Source of the DNA: Prevotella sp.
GTDB lineage: Bacteria > Bacteroidota > Bacteroidia > Bacteroidales > Bacteroidaceae
NCBI GenBank assembly: GCA_024697645.1
Contig: JAILFH010000072.1
Coordinates: forward strand, 46,761 to 110,760
Direction: 5' to 3'
Length of the DNA: 64,000 bases
Part shown: positions 16,764 through 25,244 of the stretch, piece after piece
Layout of the letters: every line of letters starts with the position of its first letter
Position numbering within the stretch: position 1 is the stretch's first letter
Translations under genes and position numbers: made by a program
Notes under the pieces: model-generated
The model's input: the letters and a program-made list of their open reading frames with translations, nothing else
Told to the model about the DNA's origin: nothing
Databases searched by the model: none

Positions 16764-18221
16764 ATGAAACAGACTAAGATCGTTTGCTCAATCAGCGATT
16801 TCCGCTGCGACGTAGAGTTTCTGCGCAAACTCTTCTTTGCAGGAATGAATGTCGTCAGAATGAATACTGCACATGCTACGCAAGACGGCATGCGCCAAGT
16901 GATTAAGAATGTGCGCACAGTGTCGCCACATATCGGAATCCTCATCGACACGAAGGGTCCTGAGATTCGCTCGACACCCGTGAAGGAACCCATCAACTAT
17001 AAGGCTGGCGACGTAGTGAAAGTGTTCGGACGTCCGGAAATGGACACAACCCACGACATCGTGAACGTGTCGTATAAGGACTTCTGCAGCGACGTTCACG
17101 TTGGCGACCATATCCTCTTCGACGACGGAGCGCTCGACATGCTGGTCATGGAGAACACCGGCCCGATGATTGTGGCACGAGTGGAGAACGAAGGTGTGCT
17201 CGGCTCGCGCAAGAGCGTAAATGTGCCGGGCGTTCATATCGACCTGCCCGCCATCACGGAGAAAGACCGCAAGAACATTCTCTTCGCCATTGAGGAGGAC
17301 ATCGACTTCATTGCGCATTCGTTTGTGCGCTCGGCAGCCGACGTGAAGGCCGTTCAGGATATCCTCGACGAGCACAACAGCGACATCAAGATTATCTCGA
17401 AGATTGAGAATCAGGAGGGTGTGGACAACATCGACGAAATCATAGAGGCCAGTTATGGTATCATGATTGCGCGAGGCGACCTGGGTATTGAGATTCCGCT
17501 GGAGCGCATTCCCGGCATTCAGCAGGAAATCATCAGCAAGTGTGTGATTGCCCGAAAGCCCGTGATTGTGGCCACCCAGATGCTGCACTCGATGATCACC
17601 CAGCCTCGTCCGACACGTGCTGAGGTAACGGATATCGCCAATGCCATCTACATGCGTACCGACGCGGTGATGCTTTCGGGCGAAACTGCTACGGGCAAGT
17701 ATCCTGTGGAAGCCGTTGAGGTGATGGCAACCATTGCCGAACAAGCCGAGAGCGACCGTCAGCGTCTGCATGGGTTTGAGATCTCGTTGTCGCCCAACTG
17801 CTCGCAGAAGGAATTCCTCGCTTACTCGGCCATCAACTCCACACGCCGTCTGGGTGTAGCGGGTATCATTGCCGACTCGATGACGGGTGAGGTGGTGCGC
17901 TATCTGGCTTCGTTCCGCGGACCCAAGCCGATTCTGGCTATCTGCTATCGCGAAAAGACCCAGCGACTGCTGAACCTGAGTTATGGCGTGATTCCCATCT
18001 ACCAGCATCAGTCGAAATCATCGGAATACATCTTCCTTTCGGCACTGCGAATGCTGAGACAGAAGGGATATGTGACGCTTGACGACAAGATTGCCTATCT
18101 GAGCGGAAACCTCGGACTCGCCGCAGGAACGACATTCCTCGAGATCAACCCCGTGCGCCGCGTGTTCGAGAACATCGACTTCTTCCATTTGCCACAATAT
18201 GCCAACGACCGCATTGAATAG
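16764..18221 (+). CDS. pyk: Pyruvate kinase
   Basis: Last step of glycolysis, phosphoenolpyruvate plus ADP to pyruvate plus ATP, in the cytosol. At 485 residues it has normal length. Seen: TKIVCSISD start, GMNVVRMNTAHA (where most enzymes have N-F-S-H), IDTKGPEIRS, the catalytic Lys region IISKIENQEGV, IMIARGDLGIEIP and the TRAEVTDIANAI...MLSGETATGKYPVEAV signature. The C-terminal allosteric domain runs from about 345 to 480. The NTAH variant in the first active-site loop is, as far as I recall, shared by other Bacteroidetes enzymes. It lies between the nitroreductase and an oxidoreductase with short gaps, so cotranscription is likely. Confidence 0.96.
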   Translation: MKQTKIVCSISDFRCDVEFLRKLFFAGMNVVRMNTAHATQDGMRQVIKNVRTVSPHIGILIDTKGPEIRSTPVKEPINYKAGDVVKVFGRPEMDTTHDIVNVSYKDFCSDVHVGDHILFDDGALDMLVMENTGPMIVARVENEGVLGSRKSVNVPGVHIDLPAITEKDRKNILFAIEEDIDFIAHSFVRSAADVKAVQDILDEHNSDIKIISKIENQEGVDNIDEIIEASYGIMIARGDLGIEIPLERIPGIQQEIISKCVIARKPVIVATQMLHSMITQPRPTRAEVTDIANAIYMRTDAVMLSGETATGKYPVEAVEVMATIAEQAESDRQRLHGFEISLSPNCSQKEFLAYSAINSTRRLGVAGIIADSMTGEVVRYLASFRGPKPILAICYREKTQRLLNLSYGVIPIYQHQSKSSEYIFLSALRMLRQKGYVTLDDKIAYLSGNLGLAAGTTFLEINPVRRVFENIDFFHLPQYANDRIE

Positions 18222-18257
18222 GCGGAGAAGGATTCGTAGGAACTTAAAACATAGCAG

Positions 18258-19241
18258 ATGAAACTAATCAGTTGGGGATTTATCGGATGCGGTGAGGTGA
18301 CCGAGAAGAAATCGGGACCAGCCTTCAATGATGTGGATGGTTCGCACATCGAGGCAGTGATGAGCCGTACGGAGGAACGTGCGCGCTCCTATGCCGAGCG
18401 CCATGGAATTGCCAAATGGTACACCGACGCCCAGAAACTCATCGACGACCCGAAAGTGAACGCCATCTATATCGCAACGCCTCCCAGTTCGCATGCAACA
18501 TTTGCCATTATGGCGATGCGGGCGGGGAAGCCTGTGTATGTGGAAAAACCGCTGGCAGCCAGTTATGAGGACTGCGTGCGCATCAACCGAATCAGCGAAG
18601 AGACGGGGATTCCGTGCTTCGTGGCCTATTATCGCAGGCGCCTTCCGTATTTCCAGCATGTGAAGCAGATTATCGAGGAAGGGCAGATTGGAAAGGTGAT
18701 CAACGTGCAGGTGCGCTTCTCGACACCACCTCGCGAGGGCGATGACAATCCACCCGACAAACTCCCCTGGCGACTGCGTCCCGAGATTGCTGGCGGCGGC
18801 TATTTCTACGACCTTGCTGCTCATCAACTCGACCTGCTGCAGGAATTCTTCGGAGTGATTGTACGGGCTCATGGCTACTGCACCAATCGCGCTCATCTGT
18901 ATGAGGCAGAGGACACCGTCAGCGCGTGTTTCTGTTTCGACAGCGGACTGGTGGGTAGCGGTTCGTGGTGCTTTGCGGGTCACGAGAGTGCGCGTGAGGA
19001 CAGGATTGAGGTCGTGGGCGATCTGGGTCTGGTGGAGTTCTCTGTTTTCGACTATGCGCCCATCCATCTGGTGACGAGCGACGGCGAACAGCACATTGAC
19101 GTGCCGAATCCGCCCTACGTTCAGTTACCGCTCATTCGCGAGGTCATCGAAGATCTGCAGGGCTTTGGCAAATGCCAATGTACGAGTGTGAGCGCGACGC
19201 CCGTGAACTGGGTGATGGACCGCATCCTGGGTAAATTCTAA
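18258..19241 (+). CDS. Gfo/Idh/MocA-family oxidoreductase
   Basis: NAD(P)-dependent sugar or inositol-type dehydrogenase of 327 residues. The N-terminal Rossmann fold has GFIGCGEVTEKKSGPA (7-22), followed by YIATPPSSHATFAIMAMRAGKPVYVEKPLA, which includes the EKP motif with the catalytic Lys. The C-terminal alpha/beta domain carries the GGGYFYDLAAHQLDLLQEFFG substrate-side motif with the conserved Asp/His pair. No signal peptide, so cytosolic. The substrate cannot be predicted. It follows pyk by 36 bases and precedes the DUF4421 gene by 52 bases. Confidence 0.9.
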   Translation: MKLISWGFIGCGEVTEKKSGPAFNDVDGSHIEAVMSRTEERARSYAERHGIAKWYTDAQKLIDDPKVNAIYIATPPSSHATFAIMAMRAGKPVYVEKPLAASYEDCVRINRISEETGIPCFVAYYRRRLPYFQHVKQIIEEGQIGKVINVQVRFSTPPREGDDNPPDKLPWRLRPEIAGGGYFYDLAAHQLDLLQEFFGVIVRAHGYCTNRAHLYEAEDTVSACFCFDSGLVGSGSWCFAGHESAREDRIEVVGDLGLVEFSVFDYAPIHLVTSDGEQHIDVPNPPYVQLPLIREVIEDLQGFGKCQCTSVSATPVNWVMDRILGKF

Positions 19242-19293
19242 TGTCACACGATAAAAAAGAAAATTCTAATATTATATAAGGTATAATAGGAAA

Positions 19294-20469
19294 ATGCTTC
19301 GGTTGTTGCTTTCGGTTTTATTCTCTGTGTTCGTGGCATTCAGTGCATGCGGACAGGAAATTGTCGTTGCCGACTCTCTGGCCGCTCTGACGACTCAGGC
19401 CGACTCTCTGGCCGCTCTGACGACTCAGGCCGACTCAACAACTGTGGAGCCTCAGAAGAAACACAAGAAGACTCGCGAGGAAATGAGTTTCTGGGACAAG
19501 GTGTATGAGGAGGTGAAGAAATTCAGCCGAGTGGACAAGCGTTATATTGAACCGCAGCATTACAACTATACCGTGATGTTGCAGAACACCAACACCTACG
19601 AATCCTACACGATCAGCGATAAGGCGGGACACGAGATTGTGCTTTCGCCCGAGCCCAGTTTCAAGTTCGGTCCGTATATCGGCTGGCGCTGGCTCGTGCT
19701 CGGTTATACGATTGACTTTTCACACCTCGGCGACGGTCACAACAAACAGGATTTTGACATCAGCCTCTATAGTAATCAGGTAGGTGTGGACCTGTTCTAT
19801 CGAAAAACGGGTAACGACTACAAGATCCGACGTCTCACATTGGGCGAGAACATGAACACAAGCACGTTCCGCAATGTTCCGTTCAGCGGATTCAATGCGA
19901 GCATCAAAGGATTTAATTTCTACTACATCTGGAATCACAACCGATTCTCTTATCCCGCAGCATTCAACCAAAGCACTTGTCAGAAGATTAGTTGCGGTTC
20001 GCCGCTTATTGGCATCGGCTACACGCAACACAAACTGAACATTGACGCCGTTAACCTGAAGAATCTGATTATGTCGAAACTCGATATCGACATGTCGGCG
20101 ATCACGGTCGACACGACGCTTGTAGCCACGAAGGTGAACTATACAGACCTGAGCGTATCGGCGGGCTATGCCTACAACTGGGTGTTTGCCAAAGACTGGC
20201 TATTTGCGGTTTCACTCTCGCTTGCACTTGGCCATAGGCGCTCAACGGGTGATATGGAAAGGGAGAAGATTAGTCTGCGCGAGTTCTCATTCCGAAATTT
20301 CAATCTCGACGGGGTAGGGCGCTTCGGACTGGTCTGGAACAATACGCGATGGTATGCGGGCATGAGTACGATTCTGCATTCATATAGTTATCGCAAGAGC
20401 CACTTCTCAACGAATAGTGTGTTCGGTAGTGTGAACATCTACTTCGGCCTGAACTTCGGAGACAGGTAA
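19294..20469 (+). CDS. DUF4421 family protein, probable outer-membrane beta-barrel
   Basis: Exported protein of 391 residues of unknown function, resembling the DUF4421 family found mainly in Bacteroidales. A signal peptide ends near residue 20 (FSACGQ; the Cys is not in a clear lipobox). Residues 26-48 contain an exact internal repeat, ADSLAALTTQ twice and then ADSTT. After a basic linker, alternating hydrophobic and aromatic strands (for example FGPYIGWRWLVLGYTIDFS and VFGSVNIYFGLNFGDR at the end) suggest a small barrel with a terminal aromatic strand. Last gene of the plus-strand cluster starting at 16123. Confidence 0.72.
   Translation: MLRLLLSVLFSVFVAFSACGQEIVVADSLAALTTQADSLAALTTQADSTTVEPQKKHKKTREEMSFWDKVYEEVKKFSRVDKRYIEPQHYNYTVMLQNTNTYESYTISDKAGHEIVLSPEPSFKFGPYIGWRWLVLGYTIDFSHLGDGHNKQDFDISLYSNQVGVDLFYRKTGNDYKIRRLTLGENMNTSTFRNVPFSGFNASIKGFNFYYIWNHNRFSYPAAFNQSTCQKISCGSPLIGIGYTQHKLNIDAVNLKNLIMSKLDIDMSAITVDTTLVATKVNYTDLSVSAGYAYNWVFAKDWLFAVSLSLALGHRRSTGDMEREKISLREFSFRNFNLDGVGRFGLVWNNTRWYAGMSTILHSYSYRKSHFSTNSVFGSVNIYFGLNFGDR
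19369..19436 (+). repeat. 30-bp in-frame tandem repeat near the DUF4421 N-terminus
   Basis: Two exact 30-bp copies (19369-19398 and 19399-19428) and an 8-base remnant encode ADSLAALTTQ twice. The units are identical at the DNA level, indicating a recent duplication; copy number could vary between strains. Confidence 0.95.
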
Positions 20470-20564
20470 CGATAACGAAAACGATAACGAAAACCTTAAC
20501 GATAACCTTAACGATAACCTTAACGAAGACCTTGACGAAAACTAAAAACTAAAAACTAAAAAGC
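20467..20564. repeat. Short tandem repeat tract after the DUF4421 gene
   Basis: Words of the form AACGATAACGAAAACG, then CCTTAACGATAA repeated with a 12-base period, then decayed copies and three ACTAAAA words. It begins at the gene's stop codon. Non-coding slippage array. Confidence 0.85.
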
Positions 20565-20610
20565 AAATAAAAAAATAAAAAAGGCGAACTATAGGGCGAA
20601 CTATGGGCAA

Positions 20611-20647
20611 ACAAAAAGCCGTTCCGAAATGAACTTCCGAAACGGCT
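20611..20647 (-). terminator. Intrinsic terminator of the Dcu/uxaB transcript
   Basis: On the minus strand AGCCGTTTCG pairs with CGGAACGGCT with an imperfection, followed by TTTTTGTTTG. It lies about 20 bases after the uxaB stop. Confidence 0.7.
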
Positions 20648-20667
20648 ATGAATGTTGTTAGAAGAGA

Positions 20668-22146
20668 TTAGAGGATTGTCTTCACTGCCTCCAGCATTCC
20701 CTTCTCCTGAATCAGATCGAGGTCTTTCTTCACGAGGTCGGCCAGACCTGCAATCTGGTGCAAATCTTCGCCCCAGATGAATTCTGCAGAGAGAACGCCG
20801 TCGGTAACCTTCTGCGTATCGCCAGTTGCCCAGAGATCGCGAAGCAATGCCATAATCTTCTCGTCGTCGTTAGGTACGATTTCTGCACCATCCTCACGCT
20901 TACCACCCTTATAATAAGTGATGATAGCAGCCAGACCGAATACGAGTCCTTCGGGCAGATGACCCTTGCGCTCGAGGAATGTCTTCACGCCGGGAAGGTC
21001 GCGAGCCTGGAACTTCGGGAAGGAGTTCAGCATAATCGAAGTCACCTGATGGTCAACATACGGGTTGTTGAATCTCTCGAGCACGTCAGAAGCAAACTGC
21101 TTCAGTTCGTCCATCGGCAGATTCAAGGTTTCCATCAACTCTTCGAACTGTACCTTGTGAATGTACTTACCAAGAACAGGATGGTTGCAAGCATCACGAA
21201 CGATGTTAACACCGCTCAGATAGGTCACAGGCGAAAGAACCGTGTGAGGACCATTCAGCAGCGTCACCTTACGCTCGTGGTAAGGCTTCTCGCTCTCAGC
21301 GATGAGCACGTGCAGACCGGCCTTCTCTGCGGGGAATTCTGCACGGAGTTCTTCGCAGGTCATATTCTCGGCTTTCTCAATCACCCAAAGGTGGAAGATC
21401 TCGGCCTGAACAACGAGGTTGTCCTTGTAGCCAATCTTCTCCTGAATCTGAGCAATCTCCTTGCGCGGGAATCCAGGAACGATGCGGTCGACGAGGGTTG
21501 CGCAAACGTAGTTATACTTCGTGAACCACTCCTTGAATCCTTCGTAGTCGGCACCAAAGTCGTCCTTCCACAGTTCGATGTATTGATAGATACACTCCTT
21601 AAGATGGTGACCGTTCAGGAAGATCAGTTCGCATGGCATGAGGATGAGTCCCTTCTTCGGGTCGCCGTCAAATGTCTTGTAGCGACGGAAGAGCAACTGA
21701 ACCAGTTTACCGGGATAACTGCTGGCAGGAGCATCGGTGAACTTGCAAGCAGGATCGAAGGCGATACCAGCCTCAGTGGTGTTGGAGATGACGAAACGAA
21801 TCTCGGGCTGCTCAGCCAATGCCATAAACGCATTGTTCTGTGAATAGGGGTTCAGCGCACGACTGATCACGTCGATACGCTCAAGCGTATTGACAGCCTC
21901 GCCGCCGAGACGTCCCTGAAGGTTCACGTGATAGAGACAGTCCTGACCATTGAGCCAGTCGACCATACCGCGTTCAATAGGCTGAACGACAACAACACTT
22001 CCGTTGAAGTTGGTCTTCTGGTCCATGTTCCAGACAATCCAATCAACAAAGGCACGAAGGAAGTTACCTTCGCCAAACTGAATGATTTTTTCGGGCATCA
22101 CGCTCTTTGGAGCAGTGAGTTTGTTTAGGGCTTTTAATTTTTCCAT
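20668..22146 (-). CDS. uxaB: Tagaturonate reductase (altronate oxidoreductase)
   Basis: NADH-linked enzyme that reduces tagaturonate to altronate in galacturonate breakdown, a member of the mannitol dehydrogenase superfamily. 492 residues, normal length. Seen: the Rossmann start KIIQFGEGNFLRAFVDWIV (19-37), VISNTTEAGI in the nucleotide fold, LILMPCELIFLNGHHLKECI, CATLVDRIVPGFPR, and the C-terminal domain with KVTLLNGPHTVLSP and NNPYVDHQVTSIMLNSFPKF. The Asn-Gly-x-His and Lys residues typical of the active site are present. Downstream of two Dcu carriers on the same strand (25-base gap), likely one transcript; uxaA and uxaC are not in the window. Confidence 0.9.
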   Translation of the reverse strand: MEKLKALNKLTAPKSVMPEKIIQFGEGNFLRAFVDWIVWNMDQKTNFNGSVVVVQPIERGMVDWLNGQDCLYHVNLQGRLGGEAVNTLERIDVISRALNPYSQNNAFMALAEQPEIRFVISNTTEAGIAFDPACKFTDAPASSYPGKLVQLLFRRYKTFDGDPKKGLILMPCELIFLNGHHLKECIYQYIELWKDDFGADYEGFKEWFTKYNYVCATLVDRIVPGFPRKEIAQIQEKIGYKDNLVVQAEIFHLWVIEKAENMTCEELRAEFPAEKAGLHVLIAESEKPYHERKVTLLNGPHTVLSPVTYLSGVNIVRDACNHPVLGKYIHKVQFEELMETLNLPMDELKQFASDVLERFNNPYVDHQVTSIMLNSFPKFQARDLPGVKTFLERKGHLPEGLVFGLAAIITYYKGGKREDGAEIVPNDDEKIMALLRDLWATGDTQKVTDGVLSAEFIWGEDLHQIAGLADLVKKDLDLIQEKGMLEAVKTIL

Positions 22147-22171
22147 TTATTCTTTAAGTTAAAAAATTCTT

Positions 22172-23629
22172 TTAGAACACTCCTACACTATGGAGGAATA
22201 CAGAGAGGCAATAGGCCACGATAGTGCTGCAGACAACTGCTATCAGGCCAGGAACCATGAACGAGTGGTTCAGAACGTACTTACCAATCTTCGTCGTGCC
22301 GCTTCGGTCCATATTCACCGTTGCAATATCCGTAGGATAGTTGGGGATGAAAAAATAGCCATAAGCGCAAGGCAGCACACCCAAGAGTACCCAACCGGGA
22401 ATGTCGAGTGCATAGGCCACAGGAAGCAGCGATACGACAACTGCGCCTTGAGAGTTGATGAGCACTGAGAAGATGAAGAACATGATGGCCACTGTCCAAC
22501 TATATTTCGAAACCATATCTCCGAGAAGTGCTTCGATTTCAGCAATGTGAGCATTGAAGAAGGTGTTAGAGAGCCAGGCGATACCGTAGATAGCAACTAC
22601 GGCAACCATACCCGACTGCCATACGTTGTCGGCAACAGCGTTCTTCGGTTTTGCTCCACAACAAATGATCATCAGAGCAGCAGCAGAGATCAGGATAATC
22701 TGAATGACAAGATACATCTTGATGGTGACGGGTGCTTTCTCTGTTACACCAGCCATAACGATACCAGCCTGAGCCAGTTTGTCGGGCGAAACGGTCTTCC
22801 CTGTAGGAAGCATCACATCCTTTGCGCCGTCAATGGCGACAACTGTCTCATAGGCGGGCAGAATCTGCTGGGCAAATGCCAGAATGACGATAATGGCAAT
22901 CGCTGCGAGGAAGATGAGAACGGCACGCTTCGAACTCTTGTCAATCTTCTTGTCGAGCATCGTCTGGGTGTTTCCGTAGATGAACTCACGCTGAACGGGA
23001 TCGGCAATGCGAGCGAGGAACTCAGGATCCTTGTCGAGGTCGAGACCGCGACGGCTGCTCCAAGCGGCAGCAATCATCACACCAACCAGACACGAAGGAA
23101 TGGTCACTGAGACAATCATCGGGATCGAGATGTTGAATCCGTTGAGTGCAGAGATGGTAGAGAAGGCCACAACTGCAGCAGAGATAGGCGAGCAGATGAT
23201 AGCAATCATCGAAGCCACACTTGCCACAGCGCAAGGACGCTCAGGACGAATACCCTTCTTGATAGCGACATCGGTGATGATTGGCATCAGGGTGTACATC
23301 ACATGACCCGTACCAACCAGCACTGTGAGCAGGAATGTAGAGAGAGGAGCCAGGAAGGTGATGTGCTGTGGATGACGGCGGAGCAGGCGCTCGGCAATCT
23401 GAATCATCCAGTCCATACCGCCTGAAGCCTGCAGAATACCTGCACACGTCACAGCAGCCACAATAATATAGATCACATCGGTCGGAGGTGTGCCTGGCTG
23501 AAGTCCGTGATCGAACACGAGGAAAGCCAAACCCAAACCCGCAATCGCTCCCAGCGCAAGGCTTCCGTATTTAGAGCCCAGATAAAGCGCCAAAAGCACT
23601 ACTAATAGTTCTATGATGGTAATCAACAT
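22172..23629 (-). CDS. Anaerobic C4-dicarboxylate transporter, Dcu family (copy 1)
   Basis: Inner-membrane carrier of 485 residues that would exchange or take up C4-dicarboxylates such as fumarate, malate, aspartate and succinate under anaerobic conditions. Hydrophobic helices fill nearly the whole length. Family features: LYLGSKYGSLALGAIAGLGLAFLVF, PPTDVIYIIVAAVTCAGILQASGGMDWMIQIAE, APLSTFLLTVLVGTGHVMYTLMPIITDVA and, near the end, LGVLPCAYGYFFIPNYPTDIATVNMDRSGTTKIGKYVLNHSF (key phrases only, each under one helix). It is a close paralogue of the next upstream gene, 21 bases away. DcuA versus DcuB type cannot be fixed. Confidence 0.9.
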   Translation of the reverse strand: MLITIIELLVVLLALYLGSKYGSLALGAIAGLGLAFLVFDHGLQPGTPPTDVIYIIVAAVTCAGILQASGGMDWMIQIAERLLRRHPQHITFLAPLSTFLLTVLVGTGHVMYTLMPIITDVAIKKGIRPERPCAVASVASMIAIICSPISAAVVAFSTISALNGFNISIPMIVSVTIPSCLVGVMIAAAWSSRRGLDLDKDPEFLARIADPVQREFIYGNTQTMLDKKIDKSSKRAVLIFLAAIAIIVILAFAQQILPAYETVVAIDGAKDVMLPTGKTVSPDKLAQAGIVMAGVTEKAPVTIKMYLVIQIILISAAALMIICCGAKPKNAVADNVWQSGMVAVVAIYGIAWLSNTFFNAHIAEIEALLGDMVSKYSWTVAIMFFIFSVLINSQGAVVVSLLPVAYALDIPGWVLLGVLPCAYGYFFIPNYPTDIATVNMDRSGTTKIGKYVLNHSFMVPGLIAVVCSTIVAYCLSVFLHSVGVF

Positions 23630-23650
23630 AATCTTCTGTGTATTTTAGGG

Positions 23651-25096
23651 TTAGTAAATGAGCATCGAAAGACCATAGGCGACAAGCGTTGCAGTAACGA
23701 TGTGGACAAGTCCGGGCATCATGAACGAGTGATTGAGCAAGTACTTACCAATCACTGTGGTACCTGAACGGTCGAAATTCACCGTAGCGATATCGCTGGG
23801 GTAGTTCGGAATGAAGAAGTAGCCATACACAGAGGGAAGCACACCCAGCAGCACGGGGCCAGGAATGCCGAGCGAATAGGCGAGCGGAAGCATAGAGACT
23901 ACCACTGCACCCTGAGAGTTGATAAGAACCGACACAAGGAAGAACACCAATGCAATCGACCAGTTATACTTAGCAACAATATCACCAAGCATAGCCTGCA
24001 TCTCGCTCGTGTAGTTAGAGAAATAGGTGTCGGCCAACCAAGCGATACCAAAGATTGCAACAACTGCCACCATACCTGACTGCCAAACGGCACCGTGAAC
24101 GGCCTTCGTGGGCGAAGCCTTACAGAAGAGAATCATAATGGCTGCAGCCGAAATCATCACAATCTGAATGACAACGTTCATCTTCAGTTTCACGGTCGAA
24201 ACTTCGGTGATACCAGGAATCACGACCTTTGCCTTAGCCAAAGCCGCAGCAGAGGCAACTGTACCATCGCTAAACGTGAAGTCAGGAGCATCCTTCACCG
24301 CCTTAATAGAAGAGTAGGAGGGGAGAATATCCTGGAAGATAGCGAAAAGCACAATGATTATCAAGGCTCCGAGGAACACGTAGACAGCATTCTTGGCCGA
24401 CTGTGGGATTTTCTTGTCGAGGGTCGTAGCAGATCCACCATAGATGAATTCGCGCTGAACGGGATCTTTCAACTTAGCCTGGAACTCAGGATCCTTGTCG
24501 AGGTCGAGACCACGATGATAACTGGCAGCAGCAGCGGCCATCAAACCGCAAAGACATGCTGGGAAACTGATCATCAGAACCTGAGGAATCGTCACATCGA
24601 AACCATTCGCATTCGAGATGGTCACAAACGCCACAACGGCAGCAGCAATAGGCGAGCAAGTGATACCCACCTGAGATGCAATTGAGGCTACACCGCAAGG
24701 ACGTTCTGGACGAATACCCTGTTTCAGAGAGATGTCGCAAATGATGGGCATCAGTGTGTAGACTACATGGCCCGTTCCTACCAGCACTGTCAACAGGAAT
24801 GTTGAGAGCGGTGCTAAGAAAGTGATGCGGTCAGGATGCTTTCGGAGCATCTTCTCCGCAATCTGAATAAGCCAGTCCATACCACCCGATGCCTGCATAA
24901 TGCCAGCGCACGTCACTGCAGCAATGATAATGTAGATTACGTCGGTTGGAGGAGATCCTGGTTTCATGCCGAAACCAAACACAAGTAATGCTAGTCCGAT
25001 ACCGGAGATAGCACCGAGAGCCAAACTACCGTAGCGAGAGCCGACCCAAAGGGCAAGCAATACTACTAGCAGTTGAATTACCATAGTAATTGTCAT
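23651..25096 (-). CDS. Anaerobic C4-dicarboxylate transporter, Dcu family (copy 2)
   Basis: Second Dcu carrier, 481 residues from the ATG complement at 25094-25096 (MTITMVIQLLVVLLALWVGS). A start further upstream (25153) would add a hydrophilic lead absent from the paralogue and would overlap the promoter, so I reject it. It shares the PPTDVIYII, TFLLTVLVGTGHVVYTL, DLDKDPEF, DPVQREFIYG and YGYFFIPNYPSDIATVNFDRSG segments with the downstream copy. The periplasm- or cytosol-facing middle part (about 255-310) differs most. It heads the transcript Dcu-Dcu-uxaB. A Bacteroidales fumarate-respiring lifestyle would use such carriers for succinate efflux; this is inference. Confidence 0.9.
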   Translation of the reverse strand: MTITMVIQLLVVLLALWVGSRYGSLALGAISGIGLALLVFGFGMKPGSPPTDVIYIIIAAVTCAGIMQASGGMDWLIQIAEKMLRKHPDRITFLAPLSTFLLTVLVGTGHVVYTLMPIICDISLKQGIRPERPCGVASIASQVGITCSPIAAAVVAFVTISNANGFDVTIPQVLMISFPACLCGLMAAAAASYHRGLDLDKDPEFQAKLKDPVQREFIYGGSATTLDKKIPQSAKNAVYVFLGALIIIVLFAIFQDILPSYSSIKAVKDAPDFTFSDGTVASAAALAKAKVVIPGITEVSTVKLKMNVVIQIVMISAAAIMILFCKASPTKAVHGAVWQSGMVAVVAIFGIAWLADTYFSNYTSEMQAMLGDIVAKYNWSIALVFFLVSVLINSQGAVVVSMLPLAYSLGIPGPVLLGVLPSVYGYFFIPNYPSDIATVNFDRSGTTVIGKYLLNHSFMMPGLVHIVTATLVAYGLSMLIY

Positions 25097-25150
25097 AAAT
25101 TTTGATGTTAAGTTAATAGATTGAAGTCTAAAAAACTGAAAAATGCAATG

Positions 25151-25182
25151 CAAATTTACTCTTTTTTGTAGAAATCTGCAAA
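25151..25182 (-). promoter_or_regulatory. Promoter of the Dcu-Dcu-uxaB transcript
   Basis: The minus strand reads TAAATTTG (25151-25158) with TTTG (25179-25182) 20 bases upstream. It overlaps the divergent promoter at 25165-25198. Confidence 0.6.
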
Positions 25183-25198
25183 TATTGTTGTACTTTTG
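25165..25198 (+). promoter_or_regulatory. Promoter of the lytic transglycosylase gene
   Basis: TACTTTTG (25191-25198) matches the -7 box. The nearest TTTG (25165-25168) is 22 bases upstream, slightly wider than ideal. It interleaves with the minus-strand promoter, so the two may compete. Confidence 0.5.
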
Positions 25199-25244
25199 TG
25201 GTCAAAAAATTGCAGACGGGGCATTTTTCTTTAGAAAAATTGAC

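Noticed and set aside
16788..18008. 406-codon open frame antisense to pyk
   Set aside because: Opposite frame of a canonical pyruvate kinase; composition typical of antisense shadows.
25097..25153. Longer start for the second Dcu carrier
   Set aside because: The added residues are absent from the adjacent paralogue, and the frame overlaps the predicted promoter.
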